A stretch of DNA of 64,000 bases from Adineta ricciae. Its lineage: Eukaryota; Rotifera; Eurotatoria; Adinetida; Adinetidae. A program made the position numbers and the translations under genes. The stretch spans positions 310,001 to 374,000 of the forward strand of contig CAJNOJ010000076.1 in assembly GCA_905250025.1 (NCBI GenBank). The letters are read 5' to 3'. The notes beneath the pieces are model-generated. The model had not been told where the DNA came from. It saw nothing but the letters and a program-made list of their open reading frames with translations, and did not search any database. Below, one piece after another: positions 1 to 10,908 of this stretch; positions within the stretch are counted from its first letter, which is position 1, and the number at the start of each line of letters is the position of its first letter.

Positions 1-160
1 GTCTGGATTATGATAAACAAATTTGGGAAAGTTATCTCATGAAAAATCTAGGAGACTGATAAAATGACACGACGATCAACTACTACTCAAGTAGCTTTAA
101 CTAATATAACAGTACGTAGAATGATAGACACTTCAATTTAGAGTATATTTAAATTCTTAC

Positions 161-379
161 AGTGAGTTGTTCGTTGTTTACGATAACACCAAATGTCGAA
201 GGTACAATAATTCCATCTTTTTCATACATTGTTAATGTATAATCAAAATCTGTTACAACATGCAACATTTTTCGTCCATCATTAATCAATGAACGAATAA
301 CTTCTTCAACATCTTTCCGTTTATCATCATGCACATGAACATTCGAATACGTTTTAAGAAGATTTTCGATGAAACTCAT
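161..379 (-). CDS. NT5C3: Cytosolic 5'-nucleotidase III-like protein, first exon only (gene runs off the left edge)
   Basis: The exon encodes about 73 residues starting MSFIENLL. It contains VTDFDYTLT, the DxDxT motif I of the HAD phosphatase fold; the first Asp is the nucleophile in this family. The preceding helix (DVEEVIRSLINDGRKML) matches the N-terminus of the UMPH-1/NT5C3 family, which dephosphorylates pyrimidine or 7-methylguanosine monophosphates in the cytosol. A GTAAGA donor follows at 155-160. The next exon is not clear: an acceptor near position 3 would place the rest of the protein outside the window, while nearer acceptors lead into stops. Either the gene continues to the left or it is a fragment. 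Family call fairly firm, completeness unknown. Confidence 0.7.
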
Positions 380-2132
380 TTTTATCTACAAATTAGAAAA
401 TAGATATTCACTTGACTTTTCTTCATCATCAAAAACAAACAAACGTGTCAAAAAGTATGACCTGAATGAAAATTCATCTCCAATAGATGCCGACGGATCG
501 TCCGGTAAATATCGTAGTAGTTCCAAATCATCAATGAAGAGGATTATGGAAGAAACACATTTGGAAAATGGCTGACTTCACACCACATGCTTTTGTAAGA
601 TCATAAATTGCTGACTTTTATTTGATTTTCGACAACTAATATACATTAGTATGCTGATACACTAAGGCTCCACGTGAGATAGGGTAAAATAAACGATTTT
701 TCCCATGAGAAGTAATGAAAGAAAAAATACTTTTTCCCATGGGAAGGAATGAAACAAAATCATTCAACAGAATCAGGTGGGACAAATTTGTTTTCTCCCA
801 TTCTATAAATTTGCATATTCTAATAACGACGTCATTGCGAACTAAACGACTCGGCAAATATTGAAAGAAAAAAATTGAATTTTACAATATACTTTGATGT
901 AGTCAGGCTGTAGCAAAATATCGTCTTAAAAGGAAATTATTTACATAAATGAGTTGTTATGAGATAGAATTGCCTGTTTCAATCATCACAGATTTATTTT
1001 CATTGCTTTAGCTTTTATAGTTTAATTCATTTTTATTAATTTTGGCGTCAATTGATGGCTATGATTCATGGATCCTCGACGATTATCTTGAAAAGCGTTC
1101 TCCTCGCTTCTACACTAGGATGATTATGAGAAACACACATATGAACAGGAGTTTTTCTTCAATAAATAGAGCATTTTCACCGGGAAGTTTCGTTCTATGA
1201 AGTAGAATAATCTTATTGGATGCAGTGTCCGAGTTTACAAATATTTAAACGATTTGTTTTCGATTGATCTTGAGTTTGTTATAATAATATAAGTATAAGT
1301 GAATAACAACAAGAACTTTTTCAAATAAAATATTATTTAATTCGATTTCATATACTCGTGAGATAATTATCATATCTAATGAGTATTTTTCAATGAAATC
1401 TAGTACAACTGCATTGCTTTTTACATCACATGGATTATGAGCTCTCCGGTACAGATGTTTTGATTAGTTGTTAGAAAATATTCGTTAGGATAGTAAAACT
1501 AAAACGTGTCTTTAATTATGTGTTCTTGTGTCAATGATCTAATATTCTCACTAGCGGAATATTTGACATTCTTATAAGATGATTATCGATGATTTTTCTT
1601 TCAAAATACTCTGTCTGTATCCTTTATTACTAAGGTGTGGATGGAAGTGTTACTTATCTATGTTAATTACGTATAATCAACAGATCTTTGTGTTAATAAA
1701 AGTCACGGAAATTGAGTGCTATTAAATTATGTTAAAAAGGATAAAACAACGTTCTTCTTATAGCAAGAAAAAGAAATGTGATTATTATCATCGAATTTCC
1801 AGAACGAATAGTTTTAATTAATGATTTTATTTGTATATATATCACTTATTGGTCAAACATTATTGTGATTTATGTGAAAGACAAAGACTTTTATTGAATA
1901 ATTCACGAATAAGTACAAAAAATACAAGATAATAAAAGTCAATAAGCAAATATTAGAATGAAGTGAACAATTGTTCACCTTCCGGCTATGCCAGCAATCT
2001 TTCACCCACACATTCGGAAATAAGAGCAAAAAATAGAACAGAAAAATGATTCCAGTTATTGTTATGATATGTGAAAACGAATTGTATGAAATGTACTGAA
2101 ACAAAGGAATGCTTATGTAATCTAATGGATAG
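380..2132. other. Non-coding or unrecognised stretch
   Basis: AT-rich. The open frames here are short and have no recognisable motif. One at 369-575 on the plus strand is Ser/Lys-rich and could be a chance frame in the 5' flank of the nucleotidase gene. A perfect 12-nt palindrome (TTCCCATGGGAA, near 734) and a longer imperfect one at 778-800 are the only structures I see. Confidence 0.5.
778..800. repeat. Imperfect palindrome, TGGGACAAA...TTTTCTCCCA
   Basis: Related to the palindromes at 5058-5079 and 5152-5173: TGGGA arms facing TCCCA, with an A-run and T-run between. It may be a dispersed short repeat or a degraded transposon end. Confidence 0.4.
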
Positions 2133-3641
2133 TTAAATTCGCTTGGTTATATATACAGGTAAACCGTTACTTGGACAAAGAGTAAAAGAAGATTTTTCGA
2201 TCATTTTAAAGTTATCAGCTAAACGAAAATGATACCGATGAATAAATGTAGCTAGAATAAAGCGCATTTCAGCCATAGCTAAACTTAATCCTAAACATTT
2301 TCGTGGACCATGACTAAAAGGAAAATATGATCCGTTCATTTTCACCTCACCAGCATCTACATTTCTGAAGTTTTCTGGATTAAAAATATCTGGCTCAGAC
2401 CAAATTCTTGGATCTCTATGAACTGGATAGTTCCAAATATACAATGAAGTATTTTTTGGCAATGTTATACCATTAACAGTAAGATTTTCTTTTAATTTTC
2501 GTATGGTACCAAATCCAGGACCATGCAATCGTAATGTTTCCTTAATAATCATGTCTAAATATTTCAGCTTGTTGAGATCATGTTCGTTGATCAAATCCGA
2601 CCTTCCATCAAGCAATTCATCAACCTCTTCTTGAGCTTTTCGTAATATTTGTTCATTTTCAGTTCGGCACAGTTCATATAAAGCGAATGTAATGGCACTG
2701 GCTGTTGGATCACCACCTGCTACGAGAAATGTCACATAATTATCAATCAATTCTTTTTCACTAAATACATATTGACCATTCGAACTTTTGGTTGTGGCTA
2801 AAATTTCAAAAATACGTTCCTTCTTGAACAATCTATCTGATTCATCCATCTCTCTTGCTGTTTTTATTGATGCTTGACAAATCGATCGTAGTTTTTTAAT
2901 ATCTTCATGCATTTTTCTCGTCACTCTCAGTATTGGAAATTGTCCACGTAGAGGAAACACTGCACATTTGATTAGCTCCGGTAAAATTGATTGTAATAAT
3001 TGCATAAGGAGACAATTTTCGCCTAGTTTCAAAGCATCAAATGTCTGTCCAAATGCAATTTCACCAAGAAAATCAATAGTAATTAATGTTATTTCATTAC
3101 TTATATTCACTAACTTCTTCTGTTCGATTGCTAAATCCAGTTTTTCTATGAGAATGTTCATATATTCCTGCATAATATGATGCTGTTGATATACATTTGC
3201 ATGAGAAAAACTCGGTGCTAGCGCACTTCGTTGCTTTTTCCATTGTACTGGATCTAATTGAGAGAATAAGCCATTGCCAGAAAGATATTTGAAACCATTG
3301 TAGACTTTTTCATCTTTAAGATAGTTTCTCAAACACAGGTGATTGATCACTTCAGGATTTCCCACAAATATTAAACGGGAAAAACAAGAGGAATGTACTT
3401 CGAATATTTGTCCATACTCACGATTCCATTTGACCCAATATTCATGTGCATTATCCGCTAACAATTCCTTAAGGTTTCCATTATACCATGAACCTTTCGG
3501 ACCAGGAAAATGAATCGTTTGGCATGAATATTTGAATAGTTTGTACGCGAAGTAAAAGGCAACAATGGTTAATGTAGTAGATAACAAATAAGAGGGCAAC
3601 TGAGTATCCAGTGCAATGGTAACGCGATCAGTAGTGTCCAT
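2133..3641 (-). CDS. Cytochrome P450, intronless, 502 residues
   Basis: A complete microsomal P450 monooxygenase. An N-terminal hydrophobic segment (about residues 20-37) would anchor it in the ER membrane, followed by the proline hinge FPGPKG (45-50). Diagnostic motifs are all present: WxxxR in helix C (WKKQR, 134-138), the helix I oxygen-binding AGGDPT (308-313), ExxR (ETLR, 368-371), the PERF-like NPENFR (421-426) and the haem-binding FSHGPRKCLG with Cys449 as the iron ligand. Length is normal for the family. Overall style is closest to the CYP4/CYP46-like group, but subfamily and substrate cannot be told from sequence alone. Single-exon structure is unusual here, where most genes carry several short introns; it may reflect retroposition or intron loss. 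Confidence 0.92.
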   Translation of the reverse strand: MDTTDRVTIALDTQLPSYLLSTTLTIVAFYFAYKLFKYSCQTIHFPGPKGSWYNGNLKELLADNAHEYWVKWNREYGQIFEVHSSCFSRLIFVGNPEVINHLCLRNYLKDEKVYNGFKYLSGNGLFSQLDPVQWKKQRSALAPSFSHANVYQQHHIMQEYMNILIEKLDLAIEQKKLVNISNEITLITIDFLGEIAFGQTFDALKLGENCLLMQLLQSILPELIKCAVFPLRGQFPILRVTRKMHEDIKKLRSICQASIKTAREMDESDRLFKKERIFEILATTKSSNGQYVFSEKELIDNYVTFLVAGGDPTASAITFALYELCRTENEQILRKAQEEVDELLDGRSDLINEHDLNKLKYLDMIIKETLRLHGPGFGTIRKLKENLTVNGITLPKNTSLYIWNYPVHRDPRIWSEPDIFNPENFRNVDAGEVKMNGSYFPFSHGPRKCLGLSLAMAEMRFILATFIHRYHFRLADNFKMIEKSSFTLCPSNGLPVYITKRI

Positions 3642-5057
3642 ATTAATTATCTCAAATTTTTCATAGGAAATTTCTTTCTGAAAGATGAATATGAATAATA
3701 TGATGAATTCGATTCCTATATTAATTCACTCATATTGTTGTATCTTTTTGTACGGATTTGATGTCGATCGTTAGAAGTGAGACCGTACGTTTTACTTAAG
3801 TAAAGTTCTCTACTTTCATGACGAAATTTTCAGTTGGTAAAGTCTATTTTTCAGGTAACTCTGGTTTTTCAAACAAGAAAACGAGATACATCAGTGAAAA
3901 ACATACACACACCTAGAAGTTTAGCTATATCGTATGGAAAAACATTTTGGACATTCATATACCTTTCACAATGTTTGTAGAAATAACACATACTCTCTGG
4001 AAAGCCATGATAATGCTTCTTTTACGCGAAAATATTTCTAAGTCATTTATAACAAGTTTTTTCGTCGATTATTTATTAACCATTTTGCAAACTGTGAGCA
4101 AATCAAATATCTTTGTTGCTGTTAAGATTTTAAGGACTATTTAATGGCTATTAGATCTATTCGTAAACATAAATCGGATATTATCTTTTTATTTCGATTT
4201 TCGCGAAAATACCTTGCACTTAGAGAAAATTTCAGTAAAGCAACTCTACCTCTTCAATAGTAGTCTATGTACGCAAACACGTCTAGAATTTAACTGATTT
4301 TACATAGACGTATCGATAGCTACAGTATAAACTCGATCAAGAATCAGTAGTTACTTCATGAGATCAGTACTGGCAGACCAAAATTACATTAAAAAGCGTG
4401 CTATTTCCATTCCGCCCTTATATAAGTCCAAAAAGTGAGAGAAATATAGCAAATACTAGTCATTAATGATAGTCGATTATTTTATTCGACTAAGCTATAC
4501 ATAATTCGGAGGACTCTCCTCTCCTCACTAATACAATCTCTATAGTTCACTACACTTTCAAATTCTATGATTGTAAAACAGAGCTTTGCATGAAATGAGA
4601 TGGTCCCATCGCATGAGACAAAGGTTTTTTTTTAAATAAAATGTCTCTATTTATTGAGAAAAAAATCCTCTTGATACAGATGTCTCTCTTAGTCATTCGA
4701 ACACAAGAACTAGAAAAATATTCTTCAAAACATTATTCGAATGGTTACGAAACATAGCCACAGCGATGATACATTATCTATAAAATTACGAAAAAAAGAG
4801 AAAGAGGATCAGTCAAAATACAAAGAAAGAAAGTAACTGGATGAGCTTTATTATGTTACAAATACAAACAGAATTCTATCCTACGCATTTATGCGAATAA
4901 GCTACTCTTATAATGGTACTTGCCTATCGTCGGTTAAATAAAAGTATATCCCATAGATTAATTTTTCTCCTATAACGATTACAGCGAAAACGCTGGATTA
5001 TAAATGAGACGTTAGATTCATAATTGCGTCGTTACTACAGTAAGCAAATTCATACGA

Positions 5058-5079
5058 TGGGGAGAAAAATTTTGTCCCA
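5058..5079. repeat. Imperfect palindrome, TGGGGA...GTCCCA
   Basis: Arms TGGGGAGAAAA and ATTTTGTCCCA pair with few mismatches. It lies 72 nt before a near-identical perfect palindrome. Confidence 0.45.
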
Positions 5080-5151
5080 TTATATTCTTTGATATAATTT
5101 TTTATTCCGTCTATTCTCAAGAAATTTTCGTTTTTGTTTTAACCTATCTGA

Positions 5152-5173
5152 TGGGACAAAAACTTTTGTCCCA
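5152..5173. repeat. Perfect 10+2+10 palindrome (TGGGACAAAA / TTTTGTCCCA)
   Basis: The two 10-nt arms are exact reverse complements around a 2-nt centre. Similar sequences occur at 778-800 and 5058-5079. It could be a protein-binding site or a remnant of short inverted-repeat elements. Confidence 0.6.
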
Positions 5174-5664
5174 CCTCGCTTCACGCGAGTCCTCTTGCAA
5201 AGTTATCGTGACTCATGAGATTGATGTCAGAAGGGACAACTCTTGTCTTGGAAATTTCTAATCTTTTATTCTCACGATGAGGATCTCTGTTTGTAACATG
5301 TTACCAGTCGGATTTTTATGCAAGTTTCCACTATTCATATAAAAAATTATCAACGAAGGTTATCTTTTATATTTGTTTTAGTTGAAATTCTTCTCTGAAA
5401 AATTCTGATTACACAAAAGAACTTAATCAGTAAGTCTTAACTAGTTGTGTTTCATACTGGTTATTTATTCTTAAATTGAGAACCTATTTTACTCTTTCAC
5501 TCGTAATAATCTATTGAGATGCTTTACATGATAGGTTTGCTATCATTGATTGAAGTTCGAAATTGTTCTTTTTGTTTATTTCATAAGGAAAAAAGTGGGA
5601 AAGATTTTATTTGATAAAGTTTATCTGAGAAGCGCATATAATTGTTTATTCTGTATGTTTCCAT

Positions 5665-7396
5665 TTACTTTTCGTCATCATTAACATGTAAACATGGTTT
5701 GGCAGATGATGTTGTATGAGAAGTTTTCTTGGAATTTAGTTTGTTTTCATGGATTGAACTTATAATTAATGCACAAACAAATAGTATTATTGACAATGCC
5801 ACACACGCGATTAATAATGTTGGAAAATGTTTACGATTTTTATCCATCACTTCTCCTGTTTTTTTGAAAAAACGACAAAATTATTTTCACTTTTTTACTA
5901 AAATTACAAGGATGAACTGGACTTACCACCGAGTTTCTGATAAAATGTAGCACCAAGTGATGCACTGCATAAGACAACGCCGATAAATAATGGATTAACA
6001 TTTAATCGTTGTTTTATAAATCCAAATGACAATGGAAATGTTGGAGAAAATACAAGACCAGTAGATATACCGAGAACAAGAAGACTTGTGCTTGTTAACG
6101 ATATGATCCATACAAATAAATACCATCCTATAGCTAAGATCAATCCAAGAACCCATAGACCACTTAAAGCAATATGAACTGGAACAAAAACAATGACCAC
6201 AGCACATATTAGACGGCCAACCTAAAAATGAATCTTTACTAATTATTGATGAAATAAAATATATTCTGACCGAATATGAAAGCCAATAAGCAATCATAAA
6301 CCAAGTAGCGCCGTGTGTTGAAATCGCGAACTCAGGTGATTTAACATATGTAAAAAAGAAATTTCCAAATGTATAATGATTTCCACTAAGACAAAACATA
6401 TAAAGTATCCAAACAATTGTCATCGTTAATCCATAATTAAAATAACCATTTCCACATGAACGAGGAGAATATTGCGAAACTTTTTTTGTTTCTACTTTCT
6501 GTGCTTCATTGGCAATTGTTGTTGACACTAATGAATAATTCAATGATCGATTCTGACGAGCCATTTTACGTCGAATTCGATATTCACAAATTCCAAATAG
6601 TAAATGACCGATACTGATTAATAAACAAAGAACTGCTACTATCGAATATGGAATTTGAATATTCGATTTTTCTATTTCAACTGGAATTATAGAAGATACC
6701 GATGATACAGTACTATTTCCATCTTCTCTTAGAAATGGTTTAACAATTAAATTTGCAAAAACAGAACCAAGACCATAACCCAAATGAACAACATTGAGTG
6801 GAGCAGCGACGTTACCACCCCACATTGTTAACATTGAATTTGTACCACCTACAAAGATAAAATTCGATCAATTTGAATACTTTTTCTACGAAAAAACAAA
6901 ACTAACCAAGATCAGTCCATCCTTGAGATATTCCTTGGAAGAAAAATACTGTTGAAAGATGATATAAATTAGTAATCGCAGGTGTTGCAAAAACAGCTAC
7001 ATAAAATTCATTTCAACAAATCTTTCGTTCAACTTTTCAACTTACCAATCGATGCAATTAGAAATGAAATCGATAACAAGTTTTCGGAATACTTTTTAAC
7101 AATTTCTTGCGCTAACGCTCCAACTATATTTCCAAACATATAACCAATACTGCGTGCCATTAGTATTGTACTTATACCACCATATAAAACTCCTGTTTGA
7201 GAAGCTAAAATATCTAATGTCGGTGCCGCTAACGCTAAATGAGCACCCTAGAAACGGTCAATAAGTTCAGTAGATATTTATTTCAAACAAAACTAACCAT
7301 AACAATCCATGTTGCAACTAAAAAGCCTGTTTTTATCAATTCCCATGGACGAGATGTATATACTTTAATGCCGCGTTCATTTGTCTCACTCGACAT
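5665..7396 (-). CDS. MFSD4B: MFS sugar transporter of the MFSD4/NaGLT1 type
   Basis: Six exons (7298-7396, 7046-7247, 6907-6996, 6271-6848, 5927-6221, 5665-5855) splice in phase to 484 residues. The protein has about 12 hydrophobic spans. The first loop (GAHLALAAPTLDIL after TM1, then GGISTILMARSIGYMFGNIVGA) resembles the start of MFSD4/sodium-dependent glucose transporter 1 proteins, and WGGNVAAPLNVVHLGYGLGS is also typical of that group. A soluble central loop (around RRKMARQNRSL) separates the two six-helix halves, and the C-terminus is a Ser/Thr/Lys-rich tail in the cytosol. Likely role: plasma-membrane uptake of hexose or a related solute. Substrate and sodium coupling are inferred from the family only. 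Introns are 48-64 nt. Confidence 0.82.
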
Positions 7397-8479
7397 TTCT
7401 TTTTATCTAAATGTTCACAAAATAAATACTATTCGATTGTTTCATTTCTATTTCTATTCATTCTTATTTAGTTTTATACTTATTATAAAAAAAAAGGGAA
7501 ACTTATGAACATATGAAATGAATGTTTCTAGCGTATCATCACGACGACAAAACTAATATCTAATCGTTATTCTTTCTTGAATCCTTATCTTCATATATCC
7601 AAGAGGACAGAAAAACTTGTTTTATGTTCATTCCGGATATATATACTTATATGCAAATTAAATATTCAATCTGAAATATTTCTTTCGATTAGAATTTAGA
7701 GAAGTTTTAAATTTTGACTATAGAAGACGATGTTCTTTTTCTTATATTCTGACTCTATTTATGTTCCATTCTCATTACTCGAATACTTGATCTACTTTAT
7801 CACAATCAAGAAGATTCTTTTAATGATAAAATGAGTCAATTTTTCCGTAGAAAATGTACCAGTGAGTGCTCTTTCGTAATATTCAAAGGTGAAATGATTA
7901 TGATTATCAATGGGATTCGTCTGCAATTTGTTGAAAAAACTTACCCTATCCGGATTTGAATAAAGATCAGATAAGAATCTTCAAATGAATGAGAATAAAC
8001 ATTCATTTCGAAAGAAACAAAAATGAACTTAGTTCAATGAGAAGAGAAAAATCACCGAGAATAACAAGAGGAACATTATATACGACGAAGAAGAAAAAAG
8101 ATAAGTTATTTATTTGACAAAACTAATATTCAACTACCGATAGAGAAGAAGCTAACGAGTATATATATATAATGTAAATATCGATCATTGAAACGAGAAA
8201 GAATGATGAAGTCATGGGAGAAAAGTAAGAAAAGTAAAAGAGCATATTTTTGATGGGAATAGCCCATAAGGAAGAGAACAAGAGAATTGAATAATAAAAA
8301 ACAAGTCTATAGTGACACTGTAATTTTGCTTTGCTGTGGAAAAGCAAAACTGAAATAACCTAGTGTAGAAAGAGTACTATGTCTTCATTACACTTTTTAA
8401 TTAAAATATTATATTACAGTTGTTCGTTGATAATGTATTGATTCATATTGCATTGTTAATGTACAGAATATTTAAATGC
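7397..8479. other. Intergenic, no gene recognised
   Basis: AT-rich sequence upstream of the transporter gene. The one longer frame (8123-8347, minus) is hydrophobic low-complexity translation of A-rich DNA and shows no domain. Confidence 0.5.
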
Positions 8480-9960
8480 CATTTGAAGAGCATTTATTTT
8501 ATCAGATGAATCAAGTTGGAAAGCAATGATTCTCATGTATTGATATTGAAAAGATTCACCATTTCGACTGCAATGTAGTTGCCATTCTGTTTTTACTATT
8601 TACATTGCGCAAACATTCCAAAAGCAAACGAAATTAGAGGAAGCAGCAATTCCTTGTTACGATGCCAAATTTTTTACGAAGAACAATTGCATCTTCCTGC
8701 ACTGATGATTCATGGCTTGTAATTGAGATCGTGTTAGTCAAATTCTCTTTTAGAAGTTTATTGAAGTCTAATGATTTCAATCGATCAGGATTTAGAACTG
8801 ATCATCGTATCCAGACAAGATTGTTATTACTTATCGAACGAATTGCATCATACATGACAAATAGTCCGTCAGTGGCTACAGTATATGCATATTTCAACTC
8901 TGCATTTAGCCAACTTTAGTTAAAAAGTTGTTTGGATAAACTGTCGAAGAATCGACATTCGAGATACATATGTATGTAAAACGGAGTAAAGCTTGATTAT
9001 GTAGTCAGATAGGACTGTGATTGAAATACAAGATAGGAGATCGATATGGTTTGTAATTGATAGAGGTGATCCTCAAGGGTGTAGTTTAACTTCAACTTTG
9101 TTTAACAGCATATCATGATTATATGACTGATTTTATATCAGAAATAATGTGCTTCTTCGTCGTAGATGATCTTGCTGCAGTAGTCGCTTGCCATATTTTG
9201 ATTGAATTGATGAAACAATACATCGATTCGAAACGATGATTACGCATCGTAATAGAGAAACTTGAATTCTAGTCTATTCTAGCAGTTCTACCGGCTAATT
9301 GTGTCAATACACAAACAATGTTCTCTACTTGAGCAGTGTGCTATAGAAATCTCATGCCATCACTTAAATGTGGTTAATAAGTGATTGAATAAATCGACAT
9401 TTTTAAGTGCAGTGAGTATCGACTACATATAAAACTTGGATAGTTTAATCATATTATTATTAACAAGCTATGGTTAAAAACACGCTGAAGTACTGCATTT
9501 ATAAGTATTTTCATTTATGACGGGATCCCTTCCACCAAGTTAAGACGTATACTTTTCTCGACCTTTACACTTCCTCATTTTACATGAGTGTTTGCTCTGT
9601 TCTCACTCTTCACTAAGGCACAAAGAACGTGAGTTAATCACCTCTATTTTACGCTGTTGAAAAGGGTTTATCATGTTCCGTACTATACAAGGAAAGATCT
9701 CCGCACGATTTATACTATTCATACTGGACAAAATATATGAAGAGCTGATCAAATTCTAAAGGTGATTTACTATTATTAGAACATCCATCTCTGTTTCGCA
9801 TAGAATACACCAGCGAGGTAAATACGATAGAATATCATGTATGTTTAGGTCTAAAAGATCTGTCGCACACATAGATGTGTTAGGAGAAGCTCGGAAATGG
9901 ATTACAACGGATAACAGATCGAAAAAAAAATCAAAAGAGAAAGAGCAAAACAGAACATAT
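8480..9960 (+). mobile_element. Decayed non-LTR (LINE-type) retrotransposon: reverse transcriptase and 3' part of ORF2
   Basis: No intact frame, but pieces in changing frames follow the order of a LINE reverse transcriptase. SGFRTDH plus the LLLLIERIAS region (8660-8920) corresponds to the QxGFR block, with ATVYAYFNSAFSQL at the usual (D)FxxAF position. RGDPQGCSLTSTLF (about 9060-9105) is the xGxPQGSxLSPxLF block. FFVVDDLAAVVA (about 9150-9185) is the catalytic F/YxDD block; it keeps both Asp. Further on, TKLRRILFSTFTLPHFT (about 9535-9590) and RSKRSVAHIDVLGEARKW (about 9850-9900) resemble the C-terminal region of such ORF2 proteins. Several stops and frameshifts lie between. The first half of the element was not recognised. 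An old, dead copy; the clade is not determined. Confidence 0.72.
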
Positions 9961-10908
9961 AGAATGAAGAGAGAAAATTAACACACATGTCATCGGACAA
10001 AAAACAAGTGATAGACATGTAACATATTGATGTTGAAATCAGCACTGTTGAGCGTAACGATTAGCCTATACATGTTTCATATAGATATTTCGCATCAATC
10101 ATGTTAACTTGTGCTTCTATTCATACATACCCTTATTCTCGCAGCTAGCGTATCTTATCTTCCCTTATTTTTACTTTATACCCTTTAACTTGCCTATACA
10201 TGAGTATTAGATAAATTGTTCCTTTAGAATCATTACGATCAGAGGAATGTTACTCTGCTAATGGAAGAGATTATTTCAACAATTAAATTAGAATCTTTAG
10301 GACAAAGTCTTGGTCTAACCATTCCGCTTAATTCTTGTTTTTTCTCGAGAAGTACTGACTATCAAAAAGGTCTTGCAAACTTTATACATTGATCATATAA
10401 CAACAAAAAATAAGCAGTATAGATTTAGGATTGAAAATTAAAATAAATGGAAATCGATTTTCTAATATCAGAAGCCATAAATCAATCTCATGAATCAATT
10501 TCGCAAAATAAAACATCAACATTGACGTCTGTATATTGATAAAAGAAGCTCACATTACAATATATTTGTAGTAGATTTTGTTATTACTAATAATATAAGT
10601 TTTCGTTTCTTTTTCTTTAACGAAACATCGTCATCGTTGCCACGATATACAAATCAATACATCTGACTAATTCATCTCAGGTCCATAGGATTTCAATCCA
10701 TGTTGCTATCAATAAAGAAGTACACGATGATCTATTCAGCGAAGACAGTATCAGCAATAACATGCTTCTTCTTCTTTTCTTATCAATGGTCACTACGCGA
10801 CTCTGTTTCGAGTGCACCTGATATGACTATAATCACTAAAGATAAATTATTGAGTGAAAAATGTGTTAGATGATGATATATGTGTAGTAGGGTCACTTTC
10901 GAAGAAAC
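9961..10908. other. Intergenic, no gene recognised
   Basis: AT-rich with no convincing frame or RNA gene. It may contain the 5' exon(s) and promoter of the following nephrocystin-1 gene. Confidence 0.45.

Larger units (their letters stand above)
3642..5664. other. Intergenic, no gene recognised
   Basis: AT-rich, with stops in all frames apart from short frames without motifs (for example 3947-4144). It holds two related palindromes at 5058-5079 and 5152-5173. It lies upstream of the P450 and downstream of the transporter gene. Confidence 0.5.

Noticed and set aside
369..575. Ser/Lys-rich plus-strand frame next to the nucleotidase exon
   Set aside because: No domain, no splice context, and it overlaps the opposite-strand first exon. 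Likely chance.
3947..4144. 65-codon plus-strand frame
   Set aside because: Hydrophobic AT-rich translation with no motif or neighbouring exon.
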